From positions 1-26,530 of the forward strand of contig NZ_CAJLUB010000013.1 of the NCBI RefSeq assembly GCF_905209685.1: DNA of 26,530 nucleotides. The letters run 5' to 3'. Shown here piece after piece: positions 7,600-15,337 of the stretch. The number at the start of each line of letters is the position of its first letter. Position 1 is the stretch's first letter. The DNA comes from an uncultured Veillonella sp. (GTDB taxonomy: Bacteria; Bacillota; Negativicutes; Veillonellales; Veillonellaceae). The notes under the pieces are model-generated. The model ran no database searches, was not told the origin of the DNA, and saw only the letters and a list, made by a program, of their open reading frames with translations. The translations under genes were made by a program, and so were the position numbers.

Positions 7600-9197
7600 T
7601 GGATAAACGAAATTTGTTAAAACTCATGGTCCTTGCTCTTGGGGTGAGTGTGCTCTTATTTGTATTTGGTTATCCTCGCGGGGAACAACCAATTGATGAG
7701 CATACCATTCGATATGTTATTGAGCAGGAACCATCCACATTGGATCCAGCAAAGTCTACTACCTCTCCGGAGGCTACAGTTCAACTTCAATTATTTGACG
7801 GTTTAGTTCGTTTGAATGATGAAAGTGAACCAGAGGCAGCACTTGCTAAAAGCTGGGATATTTCTGATGATGGTCGCGAGTATACCTTCCATTTACGACC
7901 TGATTTGAAATGGTCTAATGGAGAGCCTTTGACGGCTCATGACTTTGAATACGCGTGGAAACGCGTATTAGACCCTGAAGTCCATGCGGACAATGCATAT
8001 ATGTTATATGTATTAAAAAATGGCGAAGCCTTTAATAATGGTGATGCTACAGCTGATGATGTTGGCGTTAAGGCCACTGATGATAATACATTAGTAGTTA
8101 CTTTAGAGAATCCAACAGCATATTTCTTAAAATTACTAGCTTCTCATAGCTATTATCCAGTGAGCCAAAAAGCTGTAGAGGCTCATGAAAACTGGGCTGC
8201 TAATGCAGATACATTTGTATCTAATGGTCCATACCGCTTACTATCCTGGAAGCATAATGGAGAAATGGATTTCATTAAGAATCCTGACTATTGGGATGCA
8301 GATTCTGTGAAAACAGAGAAAATGAATTGGCCTATTAGTGAATCTCAAAGTACACGCCTTACATTGGTTGAAGGTGGCGAAGCAGATATGACGGTTGAGC
8401 CTCCTGTAGCGGACCAAAAACGCTTAGAAGAGGCAGGTCTATTACATATTGGACCTATGCTTGGTAACTATTATTACGTATTCAATGTGAAAGCAGAACC
8501 TTTCACAGATCCTGAGGTGCGTAAAGCTTTCTCCATGGTTATCAATCGTGCTAACATCGTTAACAATATTGTTCGCGGTGGTAAAGAGGCGGCCTATGCC
8601 TTTGTTCCTTACGGCATGCTTGAAAGTAATGGACGTGAAGATTTCCGTGAAGCGGGTAGCTATCTTGTTTATGAAGATGTAGAACAAGCTAAAGAAATCT
8701 TGAAAAACGCTGGCTATGATAAAAATCATCCATTGCCTCCAATTACGATTTTGTATAATACAAGTGAATTACATAAAGCGATTGCCGAAGCTGTACAAGA
8801 TGCTTGGGTCAATGCATTTGGTGCAGATGTGCGCTTACAAAATCAAGAGACAAAGGTATTCTTAGCCGACCGCGAAGCTGGTAAATATCAAGTTGCTCGT
8901 GCTTCTTGGGTTGCGGATTACAGTGATCCACAAAACTTCTTAGAAGTATTCTCTGCTGAAGACAATGATAGTCAGTACCATAGTGATGATTATAACGAGT
9001 TAATCGCTCGTATTCGTACGACACCAAATGGGGCTGAACGGGATGCGTTGATGCATAAAGCAGAACAGATGATTTTTGATGAATCTCTAGTAATGCCATT
9101 GTATTTCACAACACAACCATATGTAACAAATGGAAGTATTCAAAATTATTTCTGGACTACATTGGGCCTTGTTGACTTTAAAAAAGCATACAAATAA
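7596..9197 (+). CDS. oppA: Peptide ABC transporter substrate-binding protein, SBP_bac_5/OppA family
   Basis: The 533-residue extracytoplasmic receptor delivers peptides to OppBCDF. Family features include the opening IEQEPSTLDPAKSTTSPE strand, LFDGLVRL, WSNGEPLTAHDFEYAWKRVLDP (the conserved SBP_5 signature), and YRLLSWKHNGEMDFIKNPDYWD. The N-terminus has a positive start (MMDKRNLLK) and one hydrophobic helix (about 8-26), but no lipobox cysteine. It is therefore either anchored by an uncleaved helix or released to the periplasm, which suits a cell with an outer membrane. The ATG at 7596 overlaps the hydrolase stop (ATGA); a second ATG follows immediately. It is the last gene before the operon terminator. 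Gene symbol is by family and by operon position. Confidence 0.9.
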   Translation: MMDKRNLLKLMVLALGVSVLLFVFGYPRGEQPIDEHTIRYVIEQEPSTLDPAKSTTSPEATVQLQLFDGLVRLNDESEPEAALAKSWDISDDGREYTFHLRPDLKWSNGEPLTAHDFEYAWKRVLDPEVHADNAYMLYVLKNGEAFNNGDATADDVGVKATDDNTLVVTLENPTAYFLKLLASHSYYPVSQKAVEAHENWAANADTFVSNGPYRLLSWKHNGEMDFIKNPDYWDADSVKTEKMNWPISESQSTRLTLVEGGEADMTVEPPVADQKRLEEAGLLHIGPMLGNYYYVFNVKAEPFTDPEVRKAFSMVINRANIVNNIVRGGKEAAYAFVPYGMLESNGREDFREAGSYLVYEDVEQAKEILKNAGYDKNHPLPPITILYNTSELHKAIAEAVQDAWVNAFGADVRLQNQETKVFLADREAGKYQVARASWVADYSDPQNFLEVFSAEDNDSQYHSDDYNELIARIRTTPNGAERDALMHKAEQMIFDESLVMPLYFTTQPYVTNGSIQNYFWTTLGLVDFKKAYK

Positions 9198-9206
9198 GAT
9201 ACACTT

Positions 9207-9233
9207 AAGACGTACACATTGTGTACGTCTTTT
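9207..9233 (+). terminator. Intrinsic terminator of the opp operon
   Basis: AAGACGTACAC (9207-9217) and GTGTACGTCTT (9221-9231) form a perfect 11-bp stem with a three-base loop, followed by TTTGTTAT. It lies ten bases after the oppA stop and ends the transporter operon. The LD-carboxypeptidase gene starts only about 20 bases later with no clear promoter between, so it may depend on read-through. Confidence 0.85.
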
Positions 9234-9253
9234 GTTATATTTTACGAGGATAT

Positions 9254-10192
9254 ATGAACTGGATTGAACCAAAGCGCTTAGCGCCTGGGATGACCATAGG
9301 TATTATGGCTCCTGCTAGTGCAAGCAATGAAGATTTACATAGAATAGAAGACATTTGTAACGCAAGGGGCTATAATGTGCTCTTTGGTGAAAGTGCACAT
9401 CGTAAAGGACTCTATGGTGGTACACCAGAGGAGCAAGCCCAAGAGTTTCAATATATGATGACTACCGCACCTTGTGATGCGGTGCTAGCCTTGCGCGGTG
9501 GTTACGGAACGATGCGTTATCTAGACTTATTAGATTATAAAGCAATTCGTAAACATCGTAAGGCTTTTATAGGGTATAGCGACTGTACGGCTCTTCATAT
9601 GGCTATCAATCGATATAGCCGACTTATTACGTATCACGGGCCGATGGGCGTCGACTTTAAAGAAGAACGTAAGGCAGACATAGATGCATTGTTTGTAGCT
9701 GTAGAAGGTAAATTACAAGTTATAGAACCATTACCTGAACCGCCGCGTGGTGCCATTGGTACTGAGCTAGGGGAAGGGATTTTACGGGGCGGCAATATGA
9801 CGATGTTATCAATGTTGTGCGGAACGCCTTATTTTTTAGAGGATGAATCTTGGGAGGATACGCTGCTATTCATTGAAGATGTAGGAGAAGCACCGTATAA
9901 GCTAGATCGTATGTTACAACAGTGGCGTTTAAATGGGCTGTTGAGTCGTATTAAAGGTTTAGTAATTGGTACTTTTACGGACTGTGAAGGTGACGAAGAT
10001 GAACGGGATTACGATTTAGGCTATGAAGCACTGCGCTACATGGAGGAGAATAGGAATCCTGAATTACCAGAGCCCTTTGTATGCTATGTGTCAACAGGTC
10101 ATGGAACGCCGCATCAAACATTGCCATTAGGTGCAATGATTAACTTTAGATACATTTCAAACACTATCATTATTCATACCTATACGAAATAG
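9254..10192 (+). CDS. ldcA: LD-carboxypeptidase (S66 family, LdcA/MccF-like)
   Basis: A 312-residue cytoplasmic serine peptidase. LdcA removes the terminal D-Ala from murein tetrapeptides during wall recycling; MccF relatives hydrolyse microcin C-type amides. The catalytic triad can be placed at Ser109 in GYSDCTALH, Glu208 in LLFIEDVGE and His283 in STGHGTPHQTLPLG. The ALRGGYGTMRYLD segment and the YHGPMGVDF loop are also S66 hallmarks. No signal peptide is present. The ATG at 9254 is chosen with GAGGA just upstream (9246-9250); an in-frame GTG at 9221 falls inside the terminator hairpin and is unlikely. It directly follows the peptide-uptake operon, which supports a role in using imported wall peptides. 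That pathway link is inference. Confidence 0.88.
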   Translation: MNWIEPKRLAPGMTIGIMAPASASNEDLHRIEDICNARGYNVLFGESAHRKGLYGGTPEEQAQEFQYMMTTAPCDAVLALRGGYGTMRYLDLLDYKAIRKHRKAFIGYSDCTALHMAINRYSRLITYHGPMGVDFKEERKADIDALFVAVEGKLQVIEPLPEPPRGAIGTELGEGILRGGNMTMLSMLCGTPYFLEDESWEDTLLFIEDVGEAPYKLDRMLQQWRLNGLLSRIKGLVIGTFTDCEGDEDERDYDLGYEALRYMEENRNPELPEPFVCYVSTGHGTPHQTLPLGAMINFRYISNTIIIHTYTK

Positions 10193-10255
10193 ACGGATTC
10201 TTCTTAGATAGAATAGAAAATAAACAGTATAAATTAGATAGTATTAAGGGGAGTT

Positions 10256-11395
10256 ATGACATTACAAGAACGAGAAGCGCAAGCTTGTGCCATTATAGAT
10301 GATATGGCACATGAGTTGCGTAAGCTTTCATTATATTTACACGATAATCCAGAATTGGGGTTAGAAGAGCATAAAGCAGTTAATGTAATTAATCAATTTT
10401 TAGAGAACCATAATTTTACATCTCAAGTGGGTTTAACTGATCTGCCAGAGTTACAAACGGCATTACGGGGCGACTATAATTGTAAGGCACATCATAAAAT
10501 GGCCTTTTTAGGAGAGTATGATGCATTACCTGAACTCGGGCATGGTTGTGGACATAATCTCATCGCTATGATGAGTTTAGGCGCTGCGGTTGCTTTTAGT
10601 CAATGTGCACCAGAAACATGGGGAACGACCTTCTTTGGATGTCCAGCAGAGGAAACCATTGGTGGTAAGGTATATATGGCGGAGGCAGGCCTATTTAAAG
10701 GCTATGAGGCAGCACTCATCATTCATCCAGGCGGTGAAAATGAGGTGGGTGGCACATCATTAGCAACACATCCCTTAGAAGTTACATTCCACGGGCGGTC
10801 TTGTCATATTGCATCACTTACTGATTCCGGTATTAATGCGCTAGATTGTGCTGTAGATTTATATCAAAGAATCAAAGAGTTAAAGAAAACATTCCCTAAA
10901 GGGGCTATTGTAGGTGCCATCTTTACTGAAGCTGGTACGGCGCCAAACGTGGTAACTTCTAAGGCGACGATTCGTATGACTGTTCGCGGTAGAACGGTAG
11001 ATGATTTAGAAGGTATTATTTTGCCTGCTATTAAAGAGGCTGCTCAAGAGATTGCAGTTTCTTATGGTGCTCAAGTTGAAATGCATCACTATGAGCCCCT
11101 CTTTAAGGATATGCGTCAAGATAAACGGTTATTAGATCTCTTTACAGAGGTAATGACCGAGTTTGATGAAGCGCCTCGTATCTTGCCTGATGATGAGGCA
11201 GATGGTAGCACTGATGTAGGGAATGTATCCTATGAAGTACCAACAGCGCAACCTACATTACAGATTGGATTAGGTTTAGAAGCGCATACGCCAGAGTTTA
11301 CTTGTGCAGCTGGGTCTGACTATGGACTGGCACAAGCGATTAAGGGCGCTAAGATTATGGCTGTTGTAGCCTTGCGTTATGCGATGCATAAGTGA
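10256..11395 (+). CDS. M20-family amidohydrolase/peptidase
   Basis: The 379-residue protein is a metal-dependent amidohydrolase of the M20 (AbgA/AbgB, PM20D2-like) type. It has the metal-binding HGCGHN at residues 96-101, AEE at 131-133 with the general-base Glu, and the dimerisation domain from about residue 170, beginning LEVTFHGRSCHI. The C-terminal lobe resumes at about residue 285. Family members cleave N-acyl amino acids, aminobenzoyl-glutamate or dipeptides; the substrate here is unknown. It starts at ATG 10256 behind AAGGGGAG. It is 63 bases after ldcA on the same strand, and a weak TATAAA (10228-10233) may give it a promoter. Placement after opp and ldcA suggests a late step in peptide breakdown. 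Confidence 0.85.
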   Translation: MTLQEREAQACAIIDDMAHELRKLSLYLHDNPELGLEEHKAVNVINQFLENHNFTSQVGLTDLPELQTALRGDYNCKAHHKMAFLGEYDALPELGHGCGHNLIAMMSLGAAVAFSQCAPETWGTTFFGCPAEETIGGKVYMAEAGLFKGYEAALIIHPGGENEVGGTSLATHPLEVTFHGRSCHIASLTDSGINALDCAVDLYQRIKELKKTFPKGAIVGAIFTEAGTAPNVVTSKATIRMTVRGRTVDDLEGIILPAIKEAAQEIAVSYGAQVEMHHYEPLFKDMRQDKRLLDLFTEVMTEFDEAPRILPDDEADGSTDVGNVSYEVPTAQPTLQIGLGLEAHTPEFTCAAGSDYGLAQAIKGAKIMAVVALRYAMHK

Positions 11396-11402
11396 TGTTC
11401 TA

Positions 11403-11426
11403 TTTTTGACATATAGAGGTCAAAAA
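11403..11426. promoter_or_regulatory. Candidate operator: inverted repeat over the ABC-F gene promoter
   Basis: TTTTTGAC (11403-11410) and GTCAAAAA (11419-11426) are perfect 8-bp arms with an eight-base spacer. The left arm contains the -35 hexamer TTGACA and the right arm lies in the -35/-10 spacer. That geometry fits a repressor operator. As RNA it lacks a following U-tract, so it does not look like the terminator of the preceding gene. Confidence 0.45.
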
Positions 11427-11434
11427 GGTACAAT
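11406..11434 (+). promoter_or_regulatory. Sigma-A type promoter for the ABC-F/folate operon
   Basis: A consensus TTGACA (11406-11411) is separated by exactly 17 bases from TACAAT (11429-11434). Transcription is expected near 11441, leaving a leader of about 66 bases before the chosen ABC-F start at 11507. This is the best -35/-10 pair in the window. Confidence 0.75.
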
Positions 11435-11462
11435 AGATATAATATTTAAGTAAGTATGAAAC

Positions 11463-11490
11463 AAGCCGTCTTCAACAAGACGGCTTTTAT
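11463..11490 (+). terminator. Leader hairpin with U-tract (putative attenuator) before the ABC-F gene
   Basis: AAGCCGTCTT (11463-11472) and AAGACGGCTT (11477-11486) form a perfect 10-bp stem with a CAAC loop, followed by TTATT. It lies downstream of the promoter at 11406-11434 and upstream of the ribosome binding site, so transcripts from that promoter must pass it. An ATG at 11456 opens a frame that reads through the hairpin in phase with the ABC-F gene. It may also serve as the terminator of the M20 gene. Confidence 0.65.
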
Positions 11491-11506
11491 TCCGGTGGAG
11501 ATAGAT

Positions 11507-13063
11507 ATGAGTGTTTTAACCGTTTCAAATGTAACCCATGGTTTTGGAGCGCGACAAATTTTAGATGATGCATCATTCCGCCTATTAAAAGGCGAACATG
11601 TAGGACTCATTGGTGCCAATGGCGAAGGCAAGTCTACATTCCTAAATATCATTACAGGTAAAATTCCTCCTGATGAAGGTAAAATTGAATGGTCCAACCA
11701 AGTCACTGTTGGGTACTTGGACCAACATGCAGTCCTCGAAAAAGGGATGACTATCCGCGACGTATTGCAACGCGCCTTTGATGATTTATTCGTGATGGAA
11801 CAAAAGATTAATGACGCTTATAATCGCATGGGTGATGTATCCGAAGATGAGATGAATAAACTGCTCGAACAAGTTGGAGAATGGCAAGAAATTCTAGAGC
11901 AACGTGGCTTCTATGAAATTGATGCGGTTATCGAACGTACCGCTGCAGGGCTTGGTCTTATGGATATTGGGCTCGATCGAGATGTTACAGAGCTCAGTGG
12001 TGGTCAACGTACAAAGGTTTTGCTTACAAAACTATTACTGGAAAAACCAACTATTTTGCTATTGGACGAACCGACAAACTATCTTGATGTAGAGCATATT
12101 CAATGGTTGCAAAACTATTTACAAAACTACGAAAATGCTTTTATCCTGATTTCTCATGATATGGAGTTCTTAAATTCTGTAGTTAATGTTATTTATCATA
12201 TCGAGCAAGCGGTCTTAACGCGTTATACTGGCGATTATCATCAGTTCCAAGCTGCTTACGAAGTGAAAAAGGCACAAGCGGCTAAGGCTTATGAGCGTCA
12301 ACAACAAGAGATTGAGCGTATGGAGGACTTCATCCAACGTAATAAAGCTCGCGTTGCAACGCGTGGCATGGCCAATTCTCGAGCTAAGCGCTTGGAGAAA
12401 ATGGAAATTTTGGAAAAACCAAAAGAGTACATTAAACCTTCCTTTAGCTTTAAAGAAGGTCGTACGCCAAGTCGTTTTATCGTAGAGGCTTTTGGTCTGG
12501 AGTTAGGTTATGATGAACCGTTGACTAGACCTGTAGACTTTCAAATTGAAAGAAATAAAAAAATCGCCATTCGCGGTGTTAATGGTCTAGGTAAAACGAC
12601 ATTGTTGAAAACAATTTTAGGTTTATTAAAACCGGTGAGCGGTGAGTTGGTAAAAGGTGATTTCTTACAAATTGGCTATTTTGCTCAAGAAGATACACCA
12701 TCTAATTCTGAAACTGCTCTAGACTATATTTGGAACGAGTATCCAGCAATGACTAATGCAGAAGTACGTGCAGCACTTGCTCGTTGTGGCCTTACTAACG
12801 AGCATATTACATCTCAAATGCGCGTCTTATCCGGTGGTGAAAATGCAAAGGTTCGCTTGTGCAAGTTGATGCAGAATAAGTACAATGTACTCGTATTAGA
12901 CGAACCGACAAATCACTTAGATATCTATGCGAAGGAAGAGTTGAGCCGTGCCTTACGTGAGTTCAAAGGAACCATCGTTTTGGTAAGTCATGAACCTGAA
13001 TTTTATAAAGATTGGGTTACGGATATTTGGAATATTGAAGATTGGACGACAAAGATCGTTTAG
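11507..13063 (+). CDS. ABC-F family ATPase (ribosome-associated type)
   Basis: A 518-residue protein with two ATPase domains and no membrane segments, the plan of ABC-F translation factors that bind the ribosomal E site. Domain 1 has Walker A GANGEGKS (36-43), signature LSGGQ and Walker B ILLLDEPTNYLD. The charged helical linker (about 250-310, with QRNKARVATRG) corresponds to the tRNA-contacting motif. Domain 2 has Walker A GVNGLGKT (357-364), signature LSGGE and VLVLDEPTNHLD. The start at 11507 has GGTGGAG six bases upstream; an in-frame ATG at 11456 would extend it through the leader hairpin. The stop is eight bases before folE, so it heads the folate operon. Whether it is housekeeping or antibiotic-protective cannot be read from sequence. 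Confidence 0.9.
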   Translation: MSVLTVSNVTHGFGARQILDDASFRLLKGEHVGLIGANGEGKSTFLNIITGKIPPDEGKIEWSNQVTVGYLDQHAVLEKGMTIRDVLQRAFDDLFVMEQKINDAYNRMGDVSEDEMNKLLEQVGEWQEILEQRGFYEIDAVIERTAAGLGLMDIGLDRDVTELSGGQRTKVLLTKLLLEKPTILLLDEPTNYLDVEHIQWLQNYLQNYENAFILISHDMEFLNSVVNVIYHIEQAVLTRYTGDYHQFQAAYEVKKAQAAKAYERQQQEIERMEDFIQRNKARVATRGMANSRAKRLEKMEILEKPKEYIKPSFSFKEGRTPSRFIVEAFGLELGYDEPLTRPVDFQIERNKKIAIRGVNGLGKTTLLKTILGLLKPVSGELVKGDFLQIGYFAQEDTPSNSETALDYIWNEYPAMTNAEVRAALARCGLTNEHITSQMRVLSGGENAKVRLCKLMQNKYNVLVLDEPTNHLDIYAKEELSRALREFKGTIVLVSHEPEFYKDWVTDIWNIEDWTTKIV

Positions 13064-13071
13064 GAGGACCG

Positions 13072-13641
13072 ATGAATCAACGTGCAAAGGACGGGATAAA
13101 GCAATTCTTAGAAGCTTTATCTGTTGATACAAAGGCACCAGAGCTAGAGAAAACGCCAAGTCGTGTAACAGAATTATATAGTGAATTATTCAGTGGCGTA
13201 GGCCTAGATACAAAATCTGCATGGGGTGAAACATTTAGTACTGATTACAAGGGGCTTGTAGCGGTTACAGGCATTCCGTTTTATTCCATGTGTGAGCACC
13301 ACTTGTTACCATTCTTTGGGACCGTTGATATTGTGTATCAACCGAAGGATGGCTGTGTGGCAGGTCTTAGCAAGTTTCAAGATATTGTTAATATCCTTAG
13401 TCGGAGGCCGCAACTACAAGAGCGGTTGGCGTCGGAATTAGCAGATGCCATTATGAATGATTTATCTGCTCATGGTGTATTTGTGCGCATTATATCAACA
13501 CAGTTATGTATGCTCATCAAAGGAACTATGCAGCAAGATTCAAAGGTGATTACATTAGAAAGCCGTGGCGTGCTAGCAGAGACAGGTACGTTACGTGATG
13601 AAGCGTTAGCAATGTTAGGTGGAGGACAGGCAAATGTTTAA
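13072..13641 (+). CDS. folE: GTP cyclohydrolase I (FolE), with atypical H-to-Q active-site residue
   Basis: FolE opens the imidazole ring of GTP, releases formate and forms dihydroneopterin triphosphate, the first step of folate synthesis. The 189-residue protein has the zinc/catalytic motif CEHHLLPFFG (Cys74, His76, His77), GLSKFQDIVNILSRRPQLQERL, and a second zinc Cys at 146. In most FolE proteins this Cys is preceded by H-x (H-x-C); here the residue is Gln144 (TQLC). The Arg/phosphate-binding stretch that normally follows (RGIR-type) reads KGTMQQDS. The start ATG 13072 has AGGAGG just upstream, rather than an in-frame TTG at 13042. It overlaps folP by eight bases. The operon context strongly supports FolE; the substitutions raise the question of altered chemistry. 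Confidence 0.9.
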   Translation: MNQRAKDGIKQFLEALSVDTKAPELEKTPSRVTELYSELFSGVGLDTKSAWGETFSTDYKGLVAVTGIPFYSMCEHHLLPFFGTVDIVYQPKDGCVAGLSKFQDIVNILSRRPQLQERLASELADAIMNDLSAHGVFVRIISTQLCMLIKGTMQQDSKVITLESRGVLAETGTLRDEALAMLGGGQANV

Positions 13642-14467
13642 ACGTAGAAATTATACATGGAATGATGGCAAAAGTTTATCTTTGTGCGATCGTACCCTTA
13701 TCATGGGGATACTCAACGGTACGCCTGACTCTTTCTCTGATGGTGGTAAATTTAATACCCCTGAGGCAGCAGCAGCGCATGTAACACAAATGATTGAAGA
13801 TGGCGCTGATATTATCGATTTAGGTGTTGAATCTACGCGTCCAGGCTGTACACCGTTGACAGCGGATGAAGAAATTGAACGCTTATCTCAATTGATAGAT
13901 CCTGTACTTAATGCATCTACAGTTCCTGTATCTATCGATACATACCATGCTAAAACTGCAGATTATGCTTTTTCTAAAGGGACCCATATTTTAAATGATG
14001 TGTGGGGATTACATTATGACCCTGATATGGCAGCAGTAGCAGCAAAATATAAGGTGCCAGTAATCATTATGCACAATAGCAATGACACAAACTATGGTGA
14101 TATCATTGAAGATATGAAGGCATACTTCTTCTCTGCTGTAGATAAAGCCTTAAAGGTTGGTGTAACACCACAACAAATTTGGCTTGATCCAGGCATTGGA
14201 TTTGGTAAAACAGAAGAGCAAAATATTGAAGTTATGCAACGTTTAGGTGAGTTAACGGCTTATGAGTATCCTATTTTACTTGCTCCTAGCCGCAAGCGTT
14301 TCATCGGTTCCATGTTGGGTGGTTTACCACCAGAAGATCGTGATGAAGGTACGGTAGCTGCTTGTATTACGGGCGTATTCCAAGGTGTTGATATGGTGCG
14401 TGTTCATAATGTGAAAATGCACAAACGTGCCTTGGCCGTAGCAGATGGCCTATTACGAGGTGAATAA
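13634..14467 (+). CDS. folP: Dihydropteroate synthase
   Basis: A 277-residue TIM-barrel enzyme that joins 6-hydroxymethyl-dihydropterin pyrophosphate to p-aminobenzoate; it is the sulfonamide target. Both pterin-binding signatures are present: MGILNGTPDSFSDGG (residues 24-38) and ADIIDLGVESTRPG (58-71). Also visible are IDTYHAKTA, NDVWG, WLDPGIGFGKT, the SRKRFIG loop with its catalytic Lys and Arg, and a C-terminal VRVHNV. Two residues differ from the common pattern: Gly29 in place of the usual Val of NVTPDSF, and Asn in place of Asp in VRVHDV. The ATG 13634 lies within the end of folE, with GGAGGA at 13621-13626. It overlaps folB by one base. Confidence 0.93.
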   Translation: MFKRRNYTWNDGKSLSLCDRTLIMGILNGTPDSFSDGGKFNTPEAAAAHVTQMIEDGADIIDLGVESTRPGCTPLTADEEIERLSQLIDPVLNASTVPVSIDTYHAKTADYAFSKGTHILNDVWGLHYDPDMAAVAAKYKVPVIIMHNSNDTNYGDIIEDMKAYFFSAVDKALKVGVTPQQIWLDPGIGFGKTEEQNIEVMQRLGELTAYEYPILLAPSRKRFIGSMLGGLPPEDRDEGTVAACITGVFQGVDMVRVHNVKMHKRALAVADGLLRGE

Positions 14468-14829
14468 TGGATAAAATCGTTTTAAAGAACATGGCATTTT
14501 ACGGATTTCATGGAAATTTGGCATCTGAACAAGAACAGGGACAACGATTCTTTGTAGATGTTGAAATTACTACAGATCTTACAAAGGCCGGTCAAAGTGA
14601 CCAGTTAGAGGATTCTATCAATTATGTAGAGGTATATGACATTGTAGAATCAGTTATGACTGGAGAAAAACATAATTTGTTAGAACGGTTGGGTGCACTT
14701 ATCGCCGATTCTTTATACCAACATTATCAAGGCATTGTTGGCTTATCTGTAACGGTGCGCAAGCCATCTGTACCGATTGCAGGTATTCTAGATTATGTTG
14801 AGGTTGTTACTACACGAGGTCAAATTTGA
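14467..14829 (+). CDS. folB: Dihydroneopterin aldolase
   Basis: FolB cleaves dihydroneopterin to 6-hydroxymethyl-dihydropterin and glycolaldehyde. The 120-residue length is standard for the single-domain enzyme. Visible features are the FYGFHGNLASEQEQGQRFFVD segment with the substrate-binding Glu, the SINYVEVYDIVE strand-helix, and VTVRKPSVPI with the catalytic Lys. It starts within the folP stop (TAATG) and its own stop overlaps folK by one base, so translation of the folate genes is coupled. Confidence 0.93.
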   Translation: MDKIVLKNMAFYGFHGNLASEQEQGQRFFVDVEITTDLTKAGQSDQLEDSINYVEVYDIVESVMTGEKHNLLERLGALIADSLYQHYQGIVGLSVTVRKPSVPIAGILDYVEVVTTRGQI

Positions 14830-15302
14830 TGTATACCTATTACATCAGTGTAGGTTCAAATATCGGTGATAAACGGGGGCACATTAATTTGGCCCTTCAA
14901 TCATTACAGGAACATGATGCGGTTTCAAAGGTCATTAGTTCGCCCTTAATCGAAACCGAACCTTGGGGATATACGGATCAGGATATCTTTGTTAATGGTA
15001 TGTGGCTTTGTGAAAGCTCTTTAGCCCCTCATCAAATGTTAAGTTTATTACAGTCCTTAGAACAGGGGGCTGGACGTGAACGACTCATTCATTGGGGCCC
15101 ACGTACATTGGATTTAGATATTATTTTAGCTTTTGATGAGAACGGGACTATGATTTCCATATGTGATGAAAGTCTTACAGTACCACATCCTTACTTTTGG
15201 GATCGTACCTTTGTCTTAGAACCTTTACATGAGTTGTTACCAACTTTTATATATAAAGGTATGACCATTGGCGAGAGACTAACTCAGTTAAGCTTATCGT
15301 AG
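14829..15302 (+). CDS. folK: 6-hydroxymethyl-dihydropterin pyrophosphokinase (HPPK)
   Basis: FolK transfers pyrophosphate from ATP to 6-hydroxymethyl-dihydropterin, giving the substrate of FolP. The 157-residue protein has the N-terminal YISVGSNIGDK motif, the ETEPWGYTDQDIFVNG pterin pocket, and the signature HWGPRTLDLDII with the two magnesium-binding Asp residues. TVPHPYFWDRTFVLEPL follows near the C-terminus. The start is the ATG at 14829, overlapping the folB stop (TGATG); a TTG one codon earlier is less likely. It is the last folate gene; the dihydroneopterin triphosphate pyrophosphatase and folC are not in the window. Confidence 0.93.
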   Translation: MYTYYISVGSNIGDKRGHINLALQSLQEHDAVSKVISSPLIETEPWGYTDQDIFVNGMWLCESSLAPHQMLSLLQSLEQGAGRERLIHWGPRTLDLDIILAFDENGTMISICDESLTVPHPYFWDRTFVLEPLHELLPTFIYKGMTIGERLTQLSLS

Positions 15303-15337
15303 ACATTTACAAAATAGTAAACATTAAGGCTGCAGTT

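Noticed and set aside
11456-11506. Upstream in-frame ATG as the true ABC-F start
   Set aside because: It has only a weak ribosome binding site and would encode a non-family extension through the terminator hairpin. ATG 11507 has GGTGGAG at good spacing. It is kept only as a possible leader frame.
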